62,927 nucleotides of DNA from an archaeon (GCA_027051165.1 JALTZZ010000048.1:1-62927); one strand, 5' to 3'. Shown: positions 42,094 to 51,244, counted from the first letter of the stretch. Notes: generated from the sequence alone by a model not told the origin. Numbers and translations are program-made.

Positions 42094-43331
42094 TCTTCAA
42101 TTTCCCTTCTTTTCTTCACTTTTCTATAAATTAGATATATTAACAGCAAGACTGCAATAAGCAGAGGTATGGAGTATGACGATTCTCCTTTCTTAGATCC
42201 CACATATATAGAAAACTCTTTTTCATCTCTGTATAAATTTCCAACTTCATCGTAGTATGTTAAGATAACTCTGAAGGTATAGCTTCCGCTTGTTGCTGAA
42301 TTATCAACCTCTAAATCATATATAGCTGTTGCTGTATCGTCTGGCTCTAAGCTTCCCAAGAATGACACCTTCTCTCCGCTAAACGCCTTAGGATATTTGA
42401 GCACAGCTTTTATTGATTTTGCTTTCTGCTTCCCTATGTTCTCAAACTGAACAGAAAGTGTAAAAGAAGAGCCCGGGAAAAGCTTTTCTCCTTTCTCTGG
42501 AGAAATATCTACACTTGATATCTCAAGCTTCGGTTTTTCTTTCTCTGTTACGTATATTTCAAAGTTCTTTTTTTCTTCAATAAACCTTTCATCGTATCTA
42601 TATCTAACAATTAGCGTAAAGTTGTATAATCCGGATTTTATATCTTTGGAAGTCTTTAAATTAAAAATTGCTGTTGCTCTCTTATCTCTTTCTAAGCTTC
42701 CCAAGAATTCTTCATTCTCACCGGTAAAGTATTCTGGAACTATGAGCTCAAGCCTAACACCTTTCGCTGTATCTTTACCTATGTTTTCAATTGTTATCTG
42801 GAGGGAGAAGTCCTGATCAGGATATATCAAGCTTGGTGATGTATTAATACCGGCGAGAACAATTTTTGGTTTTCCAACGAATTTTAATCCTATGTAGAGA
42901 ATTTTTTCTTCAGTTTTCATGTTTGGATTCTTATATCTAACCTTTATAGGTATAAGGTAGCTTCCGGGCTTTACATCGTTTACGTGAATAGAAAATGATG
43001 TTTCTATCTCTTCTTCTTGAAGAACTGCACCAAAGAACTGTTCACTTTCAAAGGCTTCCTTCGCTCTTTTTGTATAAAAAATACTTGATCCTATAGGTGT
43101 TATATAATTGTTTTGAACAATTTCAACTTCTACTTGCGTAGCAAAGTCTGTTCCTAAATTTTTTAATGTTATATTTAAAATTTCATCTTCTCCTATATAG
43201 AGCTCCTCAGGTTCAACATCTACTACAACAAAATTTACATTGCTTCCCTGTGCATAAACCGAGCAGAAGCAGAGCACAGAAAAGATAAATATAAACATTC
43301 CTATGCTCAAGGGTTTTACCGAAGTTTCCAT
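42090..43331 (-). CDS. Secreted, membrane-anchored CARDB-repeat protein
   Basis: This is a 413-residue protein with a signal peptide (about 1-27, ending VYAQ), three repeated Ig-like CARDB/NEW3 domains of about 115 residues (each with an (I/V)..(I/V)(K/T)N(L/I)G.(D/Q) phrase: ITLKNLGTDFA, ITIENIGKDTA, VQFENIGKQKA) and a C-terminal membrane helix (385-402) followed by KKRR. It should stand on the outer face of the membrane. Coupling with the ABC ATPase (ATGA) suggests a substrate-capturing or envelope role. Archaeal surface proteins of this build often pair with MacB-like systems. Confidence 0.85.
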   Translation of the reverse strand: METSVKPLSIGMFIFIFSVLCFCSVYAQGSNVNFVVVDVEPEELYIGEDEILNITLKNLGTDFATQVEVEIVQNNYITPIGSSIFYTKRAKEAFESEQFFGAVLQEEEIETSFSIHVNDVKPGSYLIPIKVRYKNPNMKTEEKILYIGLKFVGKPKIVLAGINTSPSLIYPDQDFSLQITIENIGKDTAKGVRLELIVPEYFTGENEEFLGSLERDKRATAIFNLKTSKDIKSGLYNFTLIVRYRYDERFIEEKKNFEIYVTEKEKPKLEISSVDISPEKGEKLFPGSSFTLSVQFENIGKQKAKSIKAVLKYPKAFSGEKVSFLGSLEPDDTATAIYDLEVDNSATSGSYTFRVILTYYDEVGNLYRDEKEFSIYVGSKKGESSYSIPLLIAVLLLIYLIYRKVKKRREIEE

Positions 43332-43377
43332 AGCAATATTAATTAAAGATACTATCTAACAAGAAACTTGCAATAGA

Positions 43378-43443
43378 AATGTTGCCCAGCTGGAGGACCC
43401 GTGCTCATCCTGAGCGTTGCACGAGCCATGGCGGCTGGGCATT
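43378..43443 (-). ncRNA. Candidate H/ACA-type guide RNA
   Basis: This is a GC-rich island in A+T-rich flanks. On the minus strand TGCCCAGC and GCTGGGCA form an 8-bp closing stem (complement of 43434-43441 and 43383-43390). The second arm is followed directly by ACA (43382-43380). Inside, GTGC/GCAC closes an upper stem with a G/A-rich loop (CAGGATGA) that could form a K-loop. Unpaired strands of 8-11 bases on both sides would be the pseudouridylation pocket. This is the layout of an archaeal single-hairpin H/ACA RNA. It could instead be a hairpin of other function; the target is not known. Confidence 0.5.
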
Positions 43444-43449
43444 TATATA
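43442..43449 (+). promoter_or_regulatory. TATA box of thrS
   Basis: TTTATATA lies 88 bases upstream of the thrS ATG, at the edge of the H/ACA candidate. It would give a leader of about 55 bases. Confidence 0.4.
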
Positions 43450-43529
43450 GTAGAGTGGTAACGTGAGCAATTAGTTTATCAACGTTAAAAAACATTTCAG
43501 CTTAGATATTAATTTTGGAGCGTGAGAAG

Positions 43530-45389
43530 ATGAGAATGCTCTTAATTCATGCTGATTATATTAAATACGAGGCAAAGAGTAAGACAAGAATTGCGGAAGA
43601 GATAGGAGATGAACTAAAAACTCAAGGTGCTGAGAACTGCCTCGTCGCATTTATAGCCGTTGAGAGTGCTGACGAAAAGAACAAGGATTTTGTCGTTGAA
43701 AAAGCTAAAGAAGAAATATTAGACGTATACAATAGGGTTAAAGCCGATTGCATATTTATCTATCCATATGCACATCTTAGCTCAGATTTGGCTAAACCAA
43801 GCTTTGCAGTAGAGGTTTTGAGGGAGCTTGAAGATAAATTAAAAGAATATAATGTGAAAAGAGCTCCATTTGGCTGGTATAAGGCATTTGAACTAAAATG
43901 TAAAGGTCATCCTTTAAGCGAGCTTTCAAGGGTTATTGTTCCAGAAGAAGCTAAAAAAGAGAAGGAAATTGTCTCGACAGCCTTAAAAGCTGAGGAAAAG
44001 ATGAAATCATACTGGTATATACTCACACCAGAGGGCAAGCTTATAGATGCAGATGAATTTGATTTTTCAGGTTATGAGAACCTAAAAAAACTTTACGAAT
44101 ATGAAAAGAAAAAAGTTAGAACGGCAAGAGAGCAACCGGCACATATAAGAATAATGCTCGATCATGAGCTCGTTGACTATGAACCGGCAAGCGATCCGGG
44201 AAATTTGAGGTGGTATCCTAAGGGTGTTATAATAAAAAGACTTCTTGAGAGTCACGTAAGCAACATTCTCGCAGAATACGGTGCTATGGAAGTGGAAACT
44301 CCTATTATGTATGCTTTTGATCATGAAAAGCTGAGCAAATATTTGCATAGGTTTCCAGCAAGGCAGTATACTCTAAAATCCGGAGATAAAGAATACTTCT
44401 TGAGGTTTGCAGCATGCTTCGGGCAGTATCTGATAATGCACGACATGCAGATAAGCTATAGGCATCTGCCTCTAAGACTCTACGAGCTAACCCATTACAG
44501 TTTCAGAAGGGAGCAGAAAGGTGAGCTGAGTGGTTTAAAGAGGCTTAGAACGTTTACAATGCCAGATATGCACACTCTGTGCAGAGATATGGATCAGGCA
44601 AAGGAGGAGTTTAAAAATCAATACATGCTTGCAATGAAGTATATGAAAGACTTGGAGCTCGACTATGAGGTTGTTATAAGGTTCATTAAGAGTTTCTACG
44701 AGGAAAATGAGGATTTTGCAAAAGAACTTGCAAGACTTGTAAACAAGCCAATACTTATAGAGATGTGGGATGAAAGATTTTTCTATTTCGTAATGAAGTT
44801 TGAATTTAACGTTATAGACAGTATAGGAAAAGCAGCAGCACTATCTACCGTGCAGATAGATGTCGAGAACGCCGAAAGATTTGGAATAACGTTTGTTGAT
44901 GAAGATGGAAAAGAAAAGCATCCTATCCTTCTGCATGCGAGTATTAGCGGAGGAATTGACAGAAATCTCTATGCACTCCTCGAACAAGCATGGATCAAAG
45001 CTAAAAAAGAAAATAAGAAGCCAATGCTACCTATTTGGTTGAGCCCCATCCAAGTTAGAATAATACCCGTTAGCAGTGCATACTTGGAGTTTTGTGAAAA
45101 ATTGCTCAAGGAGCTTTCGAACTTTGCAAGAGTGGACTTAGATGACACAGACGATACCTTGCAGAAAAAAATTAGAAAAGCTGAGAAAGAATGGATACCA
45201 TTTATAGTAGTTGTCGGAGAAAAAGAGGTTAAGAGTGATAAGCTGAGTGTTAGAGTAAGATCAGAAAACGTAGTAAAGGAAATGACAAAAGACGAACTCA
45301 TTGAGATTATAAAGAAAGAATGTAAAGGAAAGCCTTTCAGAAAGCTTACCTTACCAAAAAAACTATCGAAAAGACCAAAATTTAGATAA
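43530..45389 (+). CDS. thrS: Threonyl-tRNA synthetase, archaeal type
   Basis: This enzyme charges tRNA-Thr. It opens [18 protein letters not shown], the archaea-specific editing domain (related to D-Tyr deacylase). The class II catalytic core follows: motif 1 [11 protein letters not shown], motif 2 in [19 protein letters not shown], and motif 3 around [18 protein letters not shown]. The C-terminal anticodon-binding domain runs from about residue 505. I choose the ATG at 43530 because homologues begin there and GGAG (43517-43520) precedes it; a TTG at 43515 is the alternative. Length 619 is normal. Confidence 0.96.
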   Translation: MRMLLIHADYIKYEAKSKTRIAEEIGDELKTQGAENCLVAFIAVESADEKNKDFVVEKAKEEILDVYNRVKADCIFIYPYAHLSSDLAKPSFAVEVLRELEDKLKEYNVKRAPFGWYKAFELKCKGHPLSELSRVIVPEEAKKEKEIVSTALKAEEKMKSYWYILTPEGKLIDADEFDFSGYENLKKLYEYEKKKVRTAREQPAHIRIMLDHELVDYEPASDPGNLRWYPKGVIIKRLLESHVSNILAEYGAMEVETPIMYAFDHEKLSKYLHRFPARQYTLKSGDKEYFLRFAACFGQYLIMHDMQISYRHLPLRLYELTHYSFRREQKGELSGLKRLRTFTMPDMHTLCRDMDQAKEEFKNQYMLAMKYMKDLELDYEVVIRFIKSFYEENEDFAKELARLVNKPILIEMWDERFFYFVMKFEFNVIDSIGKAAALSTVQIDVENAERFGITFVDEDGKEKHPILLHASISGGIDRNLYALLEQAWIKAKKENKKPMLPIWLSPIQVRIIPVSSAYLEFCEKLLKELSNFARVDLDDTDDTLQKKIRKAEKEWIPFIVVVGEKEVKSDKLSVRVRSENVVKEMTKDELIEIIKKECKGKPFRKLTLPKKLSKRPKFR

Positions 45390-45399
45390 AATTTTTAAG

Positions 45400-45714
45400 T
45401 TACATTTCTATCTCTCCGTTGTTTGCAAGATCCATTCAGCAAGGGAGGAAATACGCAAGGTTAGCCGAGGAAGCGGTAGATGGAAATATTTGCTAACGTT
45501 AGTGCTGGCAAATGCGATAGCTTAAGCCTTAGCTGAGCTGATAAGCTCGATTCTAACAACCTGACCGCTAAGCATGGGTATAGTGGGTAAGTAGCTCCAC
45601 CACCGTTTATTGGGCAGGAGTAGAGGGCGTCCTAACCAAGCTGCGGGGTAAGGCACCTGGGGCAAGGGTGTAAACTCCCCATGAAACCCTGCCTGTAAGG
45701 GTGGGGTAGTTCAC
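45400..45714. mobile_element. Miniature relative of the TnpB element: left and right ends without tnpB
   Basis: TTAC at 45400-45403, then CTCTCCGTTGTTTGCAAG, matches the left end at 33120. The segment from about 45590, with AGGAGTAGAGGGCG, CCAAGCTGCGGGGTAAGGC, GGGCAAGGGTGTAAACTCC and GGGGTAGTTCAC (end 45714), matches the right end at 34435-34546. About 1.1 kb of coding sequence is missing in between. The GC-rich right half is the part that in active elements forms the omegaRNA. It fills most of the 45390-45855 gap; the last 140 bases show nothing besides the next gene's promoter. Confidence 0.7.
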
Positions 45715-45855
45715 TGTTATTAATTCAAATTTTTATATTATTCTTACTTGGCACTTTTTTACGTAAGATATTATTATCTTTTAACTCCAAATACTTTTAA
45801 ACTGAAACAAAAGATTTATATTTTTAAGCCTCTTGTAAGAATATAGGTGGGGGAT

Positions 45856-46110
45856 ATGCCGTTCTACATAAATGGACTTGAATACCTTGGTAGACCCGTT
45901 AAGATTAGGGGAAAAACTGGTAAGGTGGAAGCTAAGAGATTCGTTACCCTCAAGATTACAGATAAAATGCCCACTATGGAGGAAGTAATAGAAATTGCAA
46001 AGAAAAATCCGAGAGTAAAGAAGGTGTGGGTAATGGAAATTAACGGTAACAAATGGAGAAAAGTTCTCCCAGAAGGCAAAGGTTCGATATCTGTTGATCA
46101 TCGTTCTTAG
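45856..46110 (+). CDS. Small archaeal protein, DUF5622-like
   Basis: This is an 84-residue alpha/beta protein, MPFYINGLEYLGRPVKIRGK, then RFVTLKITDKMPTMEEVIEI and KVWVMEINGNKWRKVLPEGK. I recall the DUF5622 pattern from Archaeoglobales-like genomes but cannot name a function. The ATG at 45856 has GGTGGGGG immediately upstream, and the candidate GTG nine bases earlier is inside that site. It is a solitary gene between mobile remnants. Confidence 0.65.
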   Translation: MPFYINGLEYLGRPVKIRGKTGKVEAKRFVTLKITDKMPTMEEVIEIAKKNPRVKKVWVMEINGNKWRKVLPEGKGSISVDHRS

Positions 46111-46220
46111 GTTCTTTAAGTTTTTCTCTCTGGATATCTTCCTGAAGGAGAATTTTTATGCTCCTTAATATTTTAATTAAAAAATAAGTTGGTAAATGCA
46201 ATACTTGTTCAAAATGAGCA

Positions 46221-46455
46221 TTATTGCCTCTTCTTTTTCTTATCTTTCTTCTTTATAGGGTAAACGAGAACTTGAACAACGTCACCAACCTCAATTCCAA
46301 CAACTTCTCTTTCTATTTCGGGGATAACGATTCTGTATCCTTCTCTTACTTTAGCCTTAAATAGGGCAGAATCAAGAAAAAAATCCCTTTGCGATGCTTC
46401 CTACGATGTTGAGAATTTTCTCCTCATCTACACTGCTAATGTCTATTTTAGTCAT
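46221..46455 (-). pseudogene. AbrB/SpoVT-type regulator gene with a one-base frameshift
   Basis: From ATG at 46455 the frame reads MTKIDISSVDEEKILNIVG to a stop after GFFS. With one base fewer in a run of seven A (46377-46383 on the plus strand) it continues as LDSALFKAKVREGYRIVIPEIEREVVG and on to VVQVLVYPIKKK, ending at 46221. The KVREGYRIVIP...VVGIEVGDVV part is the swapped-hairpin AbrB DNA-binding domain, placed after a short N-terminal helix. Full length would be 77 residues. The error may be real decay, a sequencing error in the homopolymer, or slippage. A palindrome stands just upstream. Confidence 0.65.
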
Positions 46456-46481
46456 GCCTATATTTGACTATTTTTCCGAGA

Positions 46482-46518
46482 ATGACATTAAACTACATTA
46501 AATGTATTTAAATGTCAT
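46482..46518. promoter_or_regulatory. 37-bp palindrome, probable operator of the AbrB-like gene
   Basis: The stretch pairs with itself at 16 of 18 positions around base 46500, with the perfect core TACATTAAATGTA and outer arms ATGACATT/AATGTCAT. It lies 27 bases upstream of the AbrB-like ATG. Autoregulation by that protein is the simplest explanation. The rest of the gap up to 46738 is discussed with the next gene. Confidence 0.65.
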
Positions 46519-46738
46519 GAAATTTATGATTGTAATTAGAGGGATTGCACATAAAAAATGTGCAGATGTCTCTTATATATCTTAAAAGAAAGTAGAGGTA
46601 TGCAGATGAGGGGGGTTTTTAATACCTTTTCTTTTGCTATTTTAGGAGATTTTGGTGGAGATTTGTTAGGGAGAGAGCAATATTTTAGAACAGGGAAAAC
46701 AGCTCCTAAATCAAACACAAGAGACTATAAGGGAAAAA

Positions 46739-47827
46739 TTGCTTCCAATAGTGGTCTTAGAGGAGCTAAGAGAGAAGTATTTACTATTTAAGCCAGAATA
46801 CTTTGTAATAGATGAAGGAAAAGAATATGAAGTAAAAGTTCTTGTGCTCGATGAAAGCGAGGTTAACAGTGTAACACTTTACTACTCAGTAAACGGAAAG
46901 CAGAAATCGGTTAAAATGTCAAAGACTACATGCTTAGAAATACCGAATATCCAAAATATAAATCTGATCTTCTACGGTTGCTATGGGGCAAAGATACCAG
47001 CACAGAAAGCAGAAACATATGTAGAGTATTATGTGGAGGTCGTTGATAAGGACAACAACAAAGCAAAAATACCGATAGGATTCTACTATGTAACCAAGAT
47101 TTCTGGAAAGAAAGTTTTAATCGTTGATCCAGAAATGAAACTATGGTTCGTTGCTATGAACTACAGAGAACTTAAAGATACCTTAGAGAAAGCGCTGGTT
47201 TACAGAATGAACGTAGAAGGTTTAAGCGACCTTGTAGATTCTGGAAAGAAATTTGAAAGGTTTGCGGGAAAGTTGATAACAAGAAAAAAGTGGGAAATGA
47301 TTTCCGACGACTTCAAGATACTAATAGTTCAGCCAGAACAGCTGAGAGAATACCTAAGCAGGTTCAATCCAGATGTAGTTTTAATATCGAATACATGGCT
47401 AAGACCGTGGGATCTGGAATATACTCATGACTCTCTCAGCAGTCTGATAAGCTATCTTAGAAAGAGGAATGCTGAACTAATAGTTACCCATGGAAGCCTA
47501 TACGATCAGCTTGTATGGACGAGTTGCAAAAGAGAGCGTGCAGTGAGAATTGGCGCTAGAGGACATGTAGGCGATAAAATAGAGGTATACAATGATAAAA
47601 GTTTGGCTGTAGCACTCGGTCTTTATCCTCTGCCATTACTTGAATATGCGATGGATAGATTAGCTGAAAGCGCCTGCAACATACCAGAAGTAAGATATGA
47701 GCTAAGCATTGCAATAGGCTCCACACCATTAATAGTTCCCTACGTTCCCTTCAGCGGAAATCTTCTCGTAGAGGAGGAGCATGAGGTAACAAAGGGCTTA
47801 GGTAGGCAGTTTAATAGGGATGTTTGA
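46739..47827 (+). CDS. Protein of unknown function, probably damaged at both ends
   Basis: This frame has 362 codons from a TTG at 46739, but coding-like sequence in the same frame (NILEQGKQLLNQTQETIREK) extends back to a TAG at about 46667. Before that another frame reads MRGVFNTFSFAILGDFGGDLLGRE from 46606, which would make a plausible N-terminus after one frameshift. Residues about 25-115 look like a beta sandwich (EGKEYEVKVLVLDESEVNSVTLYYSVNG), as in surface or Ig-like domains. The remainder is alpha/beta (KILIVQPEQLREYLSRFNPDVVLISNTWLRPWDLEYTHD; cf. a glutaminase-like or DUF4350-like fold). It ends abruptly beside a transposase remnant. I do not recognise the family. Confidence 0.5.
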   Translation: MLPIVVLEELREKYLLFKPEYFVIDEGKEYEVKVLVLDESEVNSVTLYYSVNGKQKSVKMSKTTCLEIPNIQNINLIFYGCYGAKIPAQKAETYVEYYVEVVDKDNNKAKIPIGFYYVTKISGKKVLIVDPEMKLWFVAMNYRELKDTLEKALVYRMNVEGLSDLVDSGKKFERFAGKLITRKKWEMISDDFKILIVQPEQLREYLSRFNPDVVLISNTWLRPWDLEYTHDSLSSLISYLRKRNAELIVTHGSLYDQLVWTSCKRERAVRIGARGHVGDKIEVYNDKSLAVALGLYPLPLLEYAMDRLAESACNIPEVRYELSIAIGSTPLIVPYVPFSGNLLVEEEHEVTKGLGRQFNRDV

Positions 47828-47873
47828 AAATAAATACAGTAAGGTGTATAAAAGATGTTGTAGCAAGCGGTGA

Positions 47874-48286
47874 TTAGCAAAACTTACGTAAGCGGGATTT
47901 AACTCTATTTTTCACATTGACGAGGAAGAGTTTAAGATAGAGCAGCCGGCGTTTTTTGGGCTTTAAAACTGCGAAGCTCTCGTTGCCAAGCAATCGAAGC
48001 CAGAATCTGCGACTGTGTGTTTTTTCGTTTTTCACATCAGCTAAGAAATCTGAGCTTGTGCATATACAGATTCTCTGAGAGATCACTGAAATGTTACTTG
48101 TATCATGATATGAACATGCCAGTGCTTTCTCTTTTTTCCCGATCTCGCTTCGCAGTAGGTGCTCCTGTTGTCCACTCTAATTCCGGTAGAATCGCATGCT
48201 AAAATGTTGCTTTCCTCTTTAAAAAGCTCTTCATAGAACCTCTTGTTCTTATGCTCAAGTAATACTTTTACAAATATCTCATAAAT
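47874..48286 (-). pseudogene. Remnant of a DDE (IS4/IS5-like) transposase
   Basis: On the minus strand, LLEHKNKRFYEELFKEESN then ILACDSTGIRVDNRSTYCE and GKKRKHWHVHIMIQVTF is the segment around the first catalytic Asp (CDSTGI). After a frame change, HTVADSGFDCLATR gives the second Asp. Stop codons and frameshifts break it, and the third acidic residue and ends are not visible. The family seems related to, but not the same as, the element at 61883-62914 (DTTDI, DKGFCAQKN). It has probably truncated the neighbouring 46739-47827 gene. Confidence 0.65.
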
Positions 48287-48482
48287 TTAAGACCTCTTCG
48301 TCTTCATGTTGTCCTTTCGCTAATAAGTGCATATATAAAACTTGCAACAGAGCAATTTTTCTTTTAAATTCCCGCTCAAATCTTAACTTAAAGATGCCTA
48401 AAAACGCGGTGATTATTATTACCGTGGTCGAAATTAATACTTTATGGCTCTCGATAAATTGCGTGATACCTTCTATAGACAT
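48279..48482 (-). CDS. Small single-helix membrane protein
   Basis: This is a 67-residue product with one membrane helix at about 17-31 (TTVIIITAFLGIF) and a basic, then acidic, tail. No family is recognised. Its last bases overlap the transposase remnant, so the C-terminus may be chimeric. It may be the truncated start of a longer gene. Confidence 0.35.
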   Translation of the reverse strand: MSIEGITQFIESHKVLISTTVIIITAFLGIFKLRFEREFKRKIALLQVLYMHLLAKGQHEDEEVLNL

Positions 48483-48579
48483 AAAACTATATTAGAAGTC
48501 CAGAGGATTATAAAAATTTCTAAAATCCTCTCCTTGAGTTTATTGATCAACAATAGCTTAAATTATTACAAGTTCCATA

Positions 48580-49665
48580 TTATTTTTTGATTATTTCGAT
48601 GAAGTTCTTCAGAAATTCTTTATTTTCTTCCTCTAAACCAATGCTTACCCTTATATAGTTTCCGTGCAATCCTTTGAGGTTGCTCATGTTTCTTACTATT
48701 ATCCCTCTTCTCATAAGCTCCTCCACAACTTCATCTGCATTTCTGTTGAGCTTTATTAGCAGAAAATTAGCCCTCGAAGGATAAACCTTGATATCCTCTA
48801 CGCCAGAAAGTTCATTGAAAAGAAATTCCCTCTGGCTTTTAACAAGGTTTACGGTTCTTTTTAGGTGGTCTCGATCCTTCAATGCTAATACTCCAGCTTT
48901 CTGAGCGATACTGCTTACATTAAACGGTAGCTTTATTCTGTGCAGATAGTCGGTAACTTCTTCACAGGCTATCGCATATCCGAGCCTTAATCCAGCTAAT
49001 CCGAATGTCTTCGAAAAGCTCCTTGCCACAACGAGATTTTCATACTCGTTAACAAGTTTTACATAGCTTATTCCCGAAAATTCTGCATAAACCTCATCCA
49101 AAACAACCGCTACCTCTTTATTTAGGATTTTTATTAAGTCGTCTTCCTCTATAATATTTCCAGTTGGATTGTTGGGAGAGCATATAAATACGAGCTTCGT
49201 TCTCTCATCAATTTTTTCGCTTATCTTGTTAGCCTCGAATTCAAAGTTTTTATCTTCCCTAAGCTGAATGTTGACAACTCTTCCGTTAAAAATTTTTATA
49301 AGGGTCTCGTATATGGGAAATGTCGGTATTGGAACGATAGCTTTTTCTCCTTTATCTAAAAAGAGCTTTACAAAGAGCTCTAAGGCTTCATCGGATCCAT
49401 TTGTTACCGTTATATTTTCCTTCTTCATTCCTACGTATCTTGCTATGGCTTCTCTGAGCTCTTTGGATTCTTGATCTGGATAGAGGTGAATGTTACCTAT
49501 ATCTTCTTTTAAAAATTTCAGAACACTTGGTGGTGCTCCCAGAGGATTCTCGTTTGATGCAAGCTTTATTACTTTTTTTAATTTATATTTCTTTGCCACA
49601 TCTTCTTTTCTCTTCCCAGCCTTGTATTTTTCAATATTCCTTATCCATTCTCTTATGAGCTTCAC
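48580..49665 (-). CDS. hisC: Histidinol-phosphate aminotransferase
   Basis: This PLP enzyme of histidine synthesis has 361 residues of fold type I. The motifs are KLASNENPLG at the start, TNGSDEALELFV, CSPNNPTGN and the PLP lysine in SFSKTFGLAGLRLGY. No other his biosynthesis gene is adjacent (hisS is at 57.4 kb but belongs to translation). It is divergent from the UPF0173 gene, with about 70 bases between starts. A broad-specificity aromatic aminotransferase is possible, since the two are close in sequence. Confidence 0.88.
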   Translation of the reverse strand: MKLIREWIRNIEKYKAGKRKEDVAKKYKLKKVIKLASNENPLGAPPSVLKFLKEDIGNIHLYPDQESKELREAIARYVGMKKENITVTNGSDEALELFVKLFLDKGEKAIVPIPTFPIYETLIKIFNGRVVNIQLREDKNFEFEANKISEKIDERTKLVFICSPNNPTGNIIEEDDLIKILNKEVAVVLDEVYAEFSGISYVKLVNEYENLVVARSFSKTFGLAGLRLGYAIACEEVTDYLHRIKLPFNVSSIAQKAGVLALKDRDHLKRTVNLVKSQREFLFNELSGVEDIKVYPSRANFLLIKLNRNADEVVEELMRRGIIVRNMSNLKGLHGNYIRVSIGLEEENKEFLKNFIEIIKK

Positions 49666-49735
49666 GCTTTTTTATTGTTTCTTATCCTTTAAAAATATTT
49701 ATACCAAGAAGGACAATACTACTCTGGTGATAAAA

Positions 49736-50407
49736 ATGAAGATAACATACTACGGACATGCGTGCTTCATGATAGAAGGTAGCAAGAAGATACTTATAGA
49801 TCCTTTCATAACCGGAAATCCTCTGGCAAATGTAAAGCCAAGCGACTTGAAGCCAGATATTCTGCTCATAACGCATGGGCATGGCGACCACCTTGGGGAT
49901 GCTGTAGATATTGCAAAAAATTCTAAGCCCATAGTTGCATGTATATATGAAATATCTCTTTTCTTGGGAAAACATGGAGTTTCATGCGAACCCATGAACA
50001 TAGGCGGTAGTATAAGCGTTGACGGTGTAAAGATAACGATGGTTCCCGCACTTCATTCAAGCAGCGTTGAGGGAAGCTTTTCAAGCGATGCATGCGGATT
50101 TGTCGTTGAGATTGACAACAAGACTATATACCATGCCGGCGATACAGCGCTTTTTAGAGATATGAAAACTATAGGAGAGCTCTTTGAAATAGATGTCGCA
50201 ATGCTTCCTATTGGCGATAGGTTTACGATGGATGCAAAGCAAGCGGCTATAGCTGTTAAGTGGCTCAAAGCCAAGAAGGTTATTCCAATGCACTATGCAA
50301 CATTCCCGATAATAGAAAAAAGTCCAGAAAAATTTGTTGAAGAGGTAAAGAAGGTAAGCGATGCGGAAGTTCTGATTGTTAAGCCTAATGAAAGCATAGA
50401 GATTTAA
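49736..50407 (+). CDS. UPF0173 metal-dependent hydrolase (metallo-beta-lactamase fold)
   Basis: This is a 223-residue hydrolase with the zinc motif THGHGDHLGD, further ligands in PALHSSS, and HAGDTALF near the end. The family is widespread and its substrate unknown. The ATG at 49736 is preceded by GGTGAT. A longer in-frame reading upstream (from 49490) runs antisense through hisC and is not real. dapB follows within 10 bases. Confidence 0.9.
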   Translation: MKITYYGHACFMIEGSKKILIDPFITGNPLANVKPSDLKPDILLITHGHGDHLGDAVDIAKNSKPIVACIYEISLFLGKHGVSCEPMNIGGSISVDGVKITMVPALHSSSVEGSFSSDACGFVVEIDNKTIYHAGDTALFRDMKTIGELFEIDVAMLPIGDRFTMDAKQAAIAVKWLKAKKVIPMHYATFPIIEKSPEKFVEEVKKVSDAEVLIVKPNESIEI

Positions 50408-50417
50408 GGTGAGCGGC

Positions 50418-51242
50418 TTGAGAGTTGGAGTAGCGGGAGCACTCGGAAGGATGGGCTCGCTTATATCAAGACGAGTCTATAATGAAAGCGACATGGAGCT
50501 AATATGTGCATTTGAAAGAGATGACAACGAGAATATAGGCAGAGACCTTGGCGAGCTCATAGGACTTGGGAGTATAGGTGTAAAAATAGACAGAAGCAGC
50601 GATATGAAGGATGTTTTGAAAGAAAAGAAGCCAGATGTTCTCATAGACTTCACATCCCCAGATGCAACGCCGAAAATCGCAAGAGCGTGTGCCGAAGAAG
50701 GCGTTAGCCTTATAATAGGAACCACGGGAATAAGCCCGGATAAGCTTAAGGAAATAGAGGAGCTCATAGTTAAAAACGGGGTTTCTGCAGTTATATCCCC
50801 GAACATGTCCCTCGGAATGAATGTCCTTTTTAAGCTCGTCAAAATTGCCGCTGAGGTTTTGAGAGATAAGGATTACGATGTGGAAATTATAGAGGCTCAC
50901 CACAGATTTAAAAAAGATTCTCCAAGCGGAACAGCTCTGAAGATAGGTGAAATTGTAGCAAAAGCTCTCGGAAGCCCTCTCGATGAGGTTGAGAGATACA
51001 GAGGTAGGGGAATATTTGAGAGAAAGAAAGGAGAAATAGGCTTCAGCGTTATAAGAGCTGGAGACATAGTCGGCGAGCATACAGTAATGTTCGCAACCCT
51101 CGGGGAGAGGCTTGAAATAAGGCATGTAGCTCATAGCAGAGAAGCTTTTGTAAACGGAGTTATAGCTGCAGTAAGATTTTTAAAGAATGCTGAAAAGGGA
51201 AAAATATACAACATGTTTGATGTGCTCGGATTAAGGGGATAG
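50418..51242 (+). CDS. dapB: 4-hydroxy-tetrahydrodipicolinate reductase, DapB
   Basis: This is the NAD(P)H reductase of lysine/diaminopimelate synthesis. The Rossmann motif [10 protein letters not shown] is at the very start; later VDIGTTG-type [10 protein letters not shown], the catalytic [17 protein letters not shown] and the C-terminal [14 protein letters not shown] are all present. I prefer the TTG at 50418, which has AAGGTGAG at a good distance and starts right at the Rossmann strand; a GTG at 50409 would have no ribosome site. Translation of rfcS begins three bases after its stop. Confidence 0.93.
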   Translation: MRVGVAGALGRMGSLISRRVYNESDMELICAFERDDNENIGRDLGELIGLGSIGVKIDRSSDMKDVLKEKKPDVLIDFTSPDATPKIARACAEEGVSLIIGTTGISPDKLKEIEELIVKNGVSAVISPNMSLGMNVLFKLVKIAAEVLRDKDYDVEIIEAHHRFKKDSPSGTALKIGEIVAKALGSPLDEVERYRGRGIFERKKGEIGFSVIRAGDIVGEHTVMFATLGERLEIRHVAHSREAFVNGVIAAVRFLKNAEKGKIYNMFDVLGLRG

Positions 51243-51244
51243 AG

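Noticed and set aside
43383-43441. T-box or synthetase-leader riboswitch for thrS
   Set aside because: T-boxes are not known in archaea, and the hairpin lies upstream of the thrS TATA box, so it would not be in the message.
46558-46791. Separate 77-residue plus-strand gene
   Set aside because: Only its first half looks like protein; the second half is out of frame with the coding sequence that continues into 46739-47827. Treated as a frameshifted start of that gene.
49490-49735. N-terminal extension of the UPF0173 hydrolase
   Set aside because: It runs antisense through the start of hisC and is not part of the family; the ATG at 49736 has a ribosome site and matches homologues.
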